A program made the translations under genes and the position numbers. This document shows positions 4,101 to 6,370 of a stretch of 6,370 nt of DNA, piece after piece. Source of the stretch: an uncultured Planctomycetaceae bacterium. GTDB taxonomy: Bacteria; Planctomycetota; Planctomycetia; Pirellulales; Pirellulaceae. The DNA lies in NCBI GenBank assembly GCA_903927685.1, contig CAIYOB010001559.1, positions 1 to 6,370 of the forward strand, in the 5' to 3' direction. Within the stretch, counting starts at the first letter, position 1. Each line of letters starts with the position of its first letter. Under the pieces are notes generated by a model. It was not told the origin of the DNA. It saw only the letters and a list, made by a program, of their open reading frames with translations, and did no database searches.

Positions 4101-6370
4101 AACAACACCGTCTCGGCGATCGACATTCGCAGTGCCAACGGAGCGCTCGTCGACGGCGGTTACGGCAGTTTTGTCAGCTATTACATCGTCGCGACTTCGG
4201 CCAACGCCTTGGTTACCCTGCGTGCGTACAGCGGCATCGGTTCGGGAGCGCCGGGCGCCCCGGGAGACATCAACACGAATGTGGCGAATGTGGATGCGCA
4301 GAACGTGGGGCCGACCGGGCAGATCAATCTCGAAGACACCAACAATCTGAACGTGCTCCAGGTCGACCAGACGAATTCGGCCAACACGGCGACCTTGTAC
4401 GTGCGAACCGCCAATGGTTCGATGACCCTGTTGGGCGGAGCTGGCAACGGGGTGTCCCATGCCGGAACGGGAACCATCACCCTAGTGGCCGACGGCCCCA
4501 ATGTGGACAATCGCAACCTCATTCTAAACGCTCCGGTGACCAGCAACGGCGGCAGTCTCACGCTGCGGGCGGATTCGGACATCACCGGGGATGCCAACGG
4601 CGACATCACTTCGGACGGGGCGGCCCTGGATGGCAGCATCTCCATCACGGCCGACTTTGACGGCGTGTCGGGCGGCGGCACGATCCAATTGAACGGCGAC
4701 GTGGCCGCCGGGACGGGCAACATCACGTTCAGCCTGACCGACTGTGACGGCTACCTGAACGGCAACATTCTGTCCGGGGCCAACGTCGAAAAGAACGGCA
4801 CGGGCGCGTTGCGGTTGAATGGAGGCGCCAATACCTACACCGGCACGACGACGGTCAACGGCGGCTACTTGTTGGTCAACGGCGTGTTGAATCAGGCGGC
4901 GGTTTCGATCTACGGCAGCAACGGGGGCGTCTTTGGCGGCACGGGGACGGTGAACGCGACCAACGGCCTGACCGTGTACCCCGGCGGGATCCTGGATCCG
5001 GGCGATGTGAGCACGACCGGCTGTACGGCCCTGGCGGGTCGGTTGACACTGAACGGGAACCTGGACGTCCAGCCGGCGGCGGGCCTGTTGCCGGCCGGCA
5101 CGTTCCGCGTCCAGTTGTGGGGCCTGACAGCCGGGGTGGTGGGCGGTTACGACCAGTTGGCCTTGAACGGGACGGCTAATCTGCACGGCTCGGTAACCGA
5201 CGGGGCGGGGGGCGGCGAATTGCTGGTCCAGCCCCTGTTCGCGGTCCCGGTGGGCGGCGAGTTCATTATCATCAGCAACGACCTCACGGAATTGATCGGC
5301 ACGCGGTTCAACGGCCTGCCGGAGGGCGTCTTCCTGTACCCAGGCGGCGTGCTGATGAACATCTCGTACCTGGCGGGAGTGAACGACAACGACATCGTCC
5401 TGACCACCCCGGGCCGCTACGACTTCAACGGCTACAATGGCTACACAGCCGACAATTACATGCCCGTATCGCCGTTCACCGGGTACGGCGGCGGCAACGC
5501 GGCGGGCTGGCTGACCTTGCCGGAGCGGTACTTCGAGCGGAGTTATCCGGTCGCCCCGCCGTACACGAGTTCGGATGAGCGATTGAGGTACGACGGGCAT
5601 TCGACGAACCGATCGGGGGATCCGATCAGCTTCCGGCTGGACGTTGTCGCGGCCACGACGTACGAAGTGATGATCCTGACGGGTGACGTCCGCTGGAACC
5701 ACGACCGGGAGCTGTTTACGGCGACCTCTTCGACCGGCGGCAGTGTCCAGGTGCAGGTGGACACGTGGGGGGCCGGCGCGCCTGACGGGAGCGATGTGAA
5801 TGTGACGTGGGGTGGAGGCACCGCCAACCCCGAAGGCACCGGCTATTACCGCTGGGTCCGGCTCACGCTCCAAGTGGGCGGCGCCGCGTACACCACGGAG
5901 CAGATCACCGTCACGATGGACGATCTGGGTGGCTATGACAGCACGGCGGTGATCCTGGCGATGGATGTCCGGCCGACGAATGCGCTCGGACTGATTACCC
6001 TGGAGCGAACCGCCAGTCTCAACAGCACGGCCGATGGGACATCGCCGTTCGACTCGCTGCCCGCCGATGGCGTGACGGTGGATACCTACCGGGGCACGGG
6101 GGCTCCGCCGAATGCCACGATCACGATTACGGTCTCGGCGGGGACGCCCACCAGCCAATACACCGTGGTGACCACGGATGAGGATCCGACGACGTTCGGG
6201 ACGCAGGTCACGACCAACGCCGCAGGGACCTTCACATTCTCCATTCAGCGGCCGGCGGCGCTGACCAATACGCCCGCCACCGCGGAAAACTGGACGATCC
6301 TGGCCGAGGAAAGCTCAGGCCTGTCGCGGGGCACGGCCATCCAGGAGTATGTGGCGCCCAATGCTCAGGC
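1146..6370 (+). CDS. Giant modular extracellular protein (GEVED, beta-helix, PATR), 3' partial
   Basis: The frame stays open for 1741 complete codons from 1146 to the right edge, so the C-terminus is missing. The start at 1146 is chosen from ribosome-site spacing; ATG 1140 would add two residues. Order seen: very basic leader (1-29, 12 Arg/Lys) with EPLEDRRLLA (31-40); unassigned beta-rich module (about 41-175, with GSFTYDDS at 58); GEVED domain (176-333); parallel beta-helix (about 345-845); irregular Gly/Thr/Asn/Asp-rich beta stretch (about 845-1213); PATR repeat (1214-1246) and passenger-like segment (to about 1420, with FNGLPEG 1388-1394 and NDNDIVLT 1413-1420); galactose-binding-like module (1425-1610); Ig-like module (1611 on). 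These families belong to secreted or surface planctomycete proteins, so adhesion or glycan binding is likely. No catalytic motif is visible. Cysteines are very few, as is usual for such proteins. No transmembrane segment or outer-membrane barrel appears within the window. The partner and exact role are unknown. Confidence 0.9.
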   Translation, partial: MTSRNTRRALRDLNRSKRQRSRARGRRLAVEPLEDRRLLALVDATFSWVGDAGYRAEGSFTYDDSFGTVSGDGTGATDGLQELTISFYDPSDTLLGTFDDVTAGNSVYEYLEFTFDTATRAITGEFDIGWDEENSGDFYLSGDIGSAAKLTSIDDGYMDTSDPTVITVTVDETDLDYGDAPATYGTATASHSPSGPTLGSVRDIEAAPRTPLDGTGDDVTGEPDDEDGLVSVSTMAVGGLARAVVNVQGITGTHYVNAWIDFNDDGVFGAGEQIATNVSVTSNGNQNLDFAVPGTASVGATYARFRLSTASGLTATAAAADGEIEDHAVTLVAATSPVSVNASWDGTAPGTNLGGGLVFGVNAFATIQTGVNAVAASGTVNVAAGSYGENVTIAKSLTLDGTGTVEITPFEGDGIAISAGGDNVTIRDLSVSGAANGISASGVTGLTLINVQANNNTGDGIYLTNMGTVTLTDVTATGNDPGISVIGAASFSDTDGNYSGNADGGIYLEDISGNVTLIRTTLENNDADDDDAGDGLRAVDGADVNSLAIGGDLLIQGATIRDTGGINDHQEHGVYAESIAGSVTFESSTGPVQTMTVTGNEADGVLIADGGTTASFTNGTYSANGWDGIVLEWFSGAVTMTGVTASSNVDDDGVDLNLIGGVVTLTNMTIEDNGDDGAVVGAVDSLTISGGSFSDNYYWGINVYDVTGAVQVTNATIDGNGTSIGESGLYIYTAGSVSVDGGWFRDNGWDGIDCYDVTGAVTLTNVTVTGNGDDGVFVQDAGSVSVSGGTFSNNLDNGLDFEDIAGDVTVTNATASTNTNEGLDVDGAADVTVEGGIFSGIKVGYVGSLIGDVDSLTIQTSAVTSTRSVEAYVSGAITITADLTATTGASTILLDAVTLIWVTNATVTTNSGSLGLLSDDDITFWAGGNLTSTSGDVTVTADADSSGGGAGGALFMSSTSVINAGSGQIALSADENVTLGRVVTTNNTVSAIDIRSANGALVDGGYGSFVSYYIVATSANALVTLRAYSGIGSGAPGAPGDINTNVANVDAQNVGPTGQINLEDTNNLNVLQVDQTNSANTATLYVRTANGSMTLLGGAGNGVSHAGTGTITLVADGPNVDNRNLILNAPVTSNGGSLTLRADSDITGDANGDITSDGAALDGSISITADFDGVSGGGTIQLNGDVAAGTGNITFSLTDCDGYLNGNILSGANVEKNGTGALRLNGGANTYTGTTTVNGGYLLVNGVLNQAAVSIYGSNGGVFGGTGTVNATNGLTVYPGGILDPGDVSTTGCTALAGRLTLNGNLDVQPAAGLLPAGTFRVQLWGLTAGVVGGYDQLALNGTANLHGSVTDGAGGGELLVQPLFAVPVGGEFIIISNDLTELIGTRFNGLPEGVFLYPGGVLMNISYLAGVNDNDIVLTTPGRYDFNGYNGYTADNYMPVSPFTGYGGGNAAGWLTLPERYFERSYPVAPPYTSSDERLRYDGHSTNRSGDPISFRLDVVAATTYEVMILTGDVRWNHDRELFTATSSTGGSVQVQVDTWGAGAPDGSDVNVTWGGGTANPEGTGYYRWVRLTLQVGGAAYTTEQITVTMDDLGGYDSTAVILAMDVRPTNALGLITLERTASLNSTADGTSPFDSLPADGVTVDTYRGTGAPPNATITITVSAGTPTSQYTVVTTDEDPTTFGTQVTTNAAGTFTFSIQRPAALTNTPATAENWTILAEESSGLSRGTAIQEYVAPNAQ
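1233..1265 (+). other. LEPR-XLL-type N-terminal motif (VEPLEDRRLLA)
   Basis: Residues 30-40 of the giant protein match the short motif found near the N-terminus of many long repetitive planctomycete proteins, known as LEPR-XLL after its typical form. Here the Pro of the typical form is Asp (LEDRRLL). It follows a strongly basic stretch and is succeeded by beta-rich sequence. It is thought to mark export or surface sorting. No classical signal peptide with a long hydrophobic core is visible, so the export route cannot be read from this sequence. Confidence 0.8.
1671..2144 (+). other. GEVED domain with EF-hand-like loop
   Basis: Residues 176-333 open with DYGDAPATYG, the usual lead-in to GEVED domains, followed by a DDEDG acidic turn and the core WIDFNDDGVF (259-268). 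The domain ends with GEIEDHAV (322-329), the variant here of the name-giving GEVEDY motif. Residues 261-272 (DFNDDGVFGAGE) fit the spacing of an EF-hand loop (D1, N3, D5, G6, E12), so calcium binding is plausible. The domain occurs in bacterial extracellular proteins and its precise ligand is not established. Confidence 0.8.
2460..3677 (+). repeat. Beta-helix rungs, about 16 protein repeats of 21-38 residues
   Basis: Residues 439-844 divide into about 16 rungs, each ending in a G followed by I, L, V or A after an N- or D-rich turn (GDGI, NDPGI, GWDGI, GDDGV, DNGL). Most rungs are 22-25 residues; three are longer (30, 38 and 31 residues) through insertions at about 507-605. The helix is entered through FATIQTGVNAV (364-374) and GSYGENVTIAKSLTLDG (385-401), a typical pectate-lyase-like/NosD-like N-terminal cap. 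Beta-helices of this type bind or cleave polysaccharide or act as adhesin shafts. No obvious catalytic acid set of a lyase or hydrolase can be assigned. Confidence 0.75.
3678..4784 (+). other. Irregular beta-rich, passenger-like segment
   Basis: Residues 845-1213 lack the clear rung punctuation of the preceding helix but keep short beta-strand phrases such as GAITITADLTA, GDVTVTADADS, GQIALSADENVTLG and GSLTLRADSDITGD. This is the style of filamentous-haemagglutinin and autotransporter passengers and of other giant planctomycete proteins. It contains a flexible turn SGAPGAPGD near residues 1037-1045. I cannot assign it to a named family. It is probably a continuation of a beta-helical stalk. 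Confidence 0.5.
4785..4883 (+). other. Autotransporter-associated beta-strand (PATR) repeat
   Basis: Residues 1214-1246 match the PATR pattern closely: V.K.GTG.L.L.G.N.YTG.T.V..G.L.VNG. The following residues 1247-1287 (GGVFGGTGTV, then LTVYPGGILDPGD) form the usual next turns of such passengers. The motif is associated with secreted beta-helical passengers. Only one clear copy is present. No C-terminal autotransporter barrel is seen in the window, and planctomycete proteins with this repeat often lack one. Confidence 0.85.
5418..5975 (+). other. Galactose-binding/malectin-like module
   Basis: Residues 1425-1610 begin with YDFNGYNGYTADNYMPV and contain a Gly-rich turn with GW (GYGGGNAAGW), the strand FRLDV, then YEVMILTGD and a late TVTMDDLGGY before AMDVRP. 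This matches the general plan of jelly-roll carbohydrate-binding modules (FDFG...GW...F.V.V..GTY.V.L..GD) found in planctomycete secreted proteins. The family link is by pattern only, since no ligand residues can be assigned. It follows directly on the passenger end NDNDIVLT (1413-1420), which suggests a fused glycan-binding unit. Confidence 0.45.
5976..6370 (+). other. Ig-like beta-sandwich module, cut by window edge
   Basis: Residues 1611-1741 include DGVTVDTYRGTGAPPNATITI (from 1641), a strand QYTVVTTDED, the turn FGTQVTTNAAGTFTFSIQRP and the closing WTILAEESSGLS. This is the alternating strand-turn pattern of bacterial Ig-like linker domains in large surface proteins. The frame is still open at the last base, so further modules and any anchor lie beyond the window. 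Confidence 0.45.

Noticed and set aside
1599..4460. Minus-strand frame of 953 codons
   Set aside because: Exact-register shadow of the giant plus-strand gene. Its peptide is a low-complexity string rich in Arg, Asp, Val, Gly and Ala, while the sense strand gives coherent domains.

Overview
The window looks like a high-GC planctomycete genome, most likely of the Pirellula/Rhodopirellula type. Three things point there: a giant extracellular mosaic protein whose N-terminus carries the LEPR-XLL-type motif (here EPLEDRRLLA), a GEVED domain just behind it, and a long gene-poor upstream stretch full of hairpins and short repeats. The taxonomic call is an inference from protein architecture. No rRNA, tRNA or housekeeping gene is present to confirm it.

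Positions 1-1139 contain no open frame that I believe is a gene. This stretch holds a degenerate 16-bp tandem repeat (157-188), a perfect 12-bp inverted repeat with a 3-base loop (252-278), a nested inverted repeat that can fold as a three-way junction (338-398), and two adjacent hairpins (921-967). Just before the coding region are a 10-bp palindrome (1052-1061), a consensus -35 box with a weak -10 (1066-1096) and a Shine-Dalgarno-like GAGG (1135-1138). The GAGG favours the second of two closely spaced ATG codons.

Positions 1146-6370 are one uninterrupted plus-strand reading frame of 1741 complete codons that runs off the right edge. It encodes a modular surface or secreted protein. From the N-terminus the modules are: a basic leader with the LEDRRLLA motif; an unassigned beta-rich module; a GEVED domain with an EF-hand-like loop; a long right-handed parallel beta-helix with about 16 recognisable rungs; a less regular beta-rich passenger-like stretch; an autotransporter-associated beta-strand (PATR) repeat and the passenger segment that usually follows it; a galactose-binding/malectin-like module; and the start of an Ig-like beta-sandwich module. 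A role in adhesion, glycan binding or cell-surface architecture is likely by family, but no catalytic site is visible and the substrate is unknown. The C-terminus, where an anchor, dockerin or further repeats might sit, lies outside the window.

Two very long minus-strand open frames (1599-4460 and 4524-6158) are exact codon-register shadows of this gene and are not genes. I see no CRISPR array, transposase, defence system or metabolic operon. The most original signals are the alternating two-rung pattern of the beta-helix and the set of perfect inverted repeats upstream.
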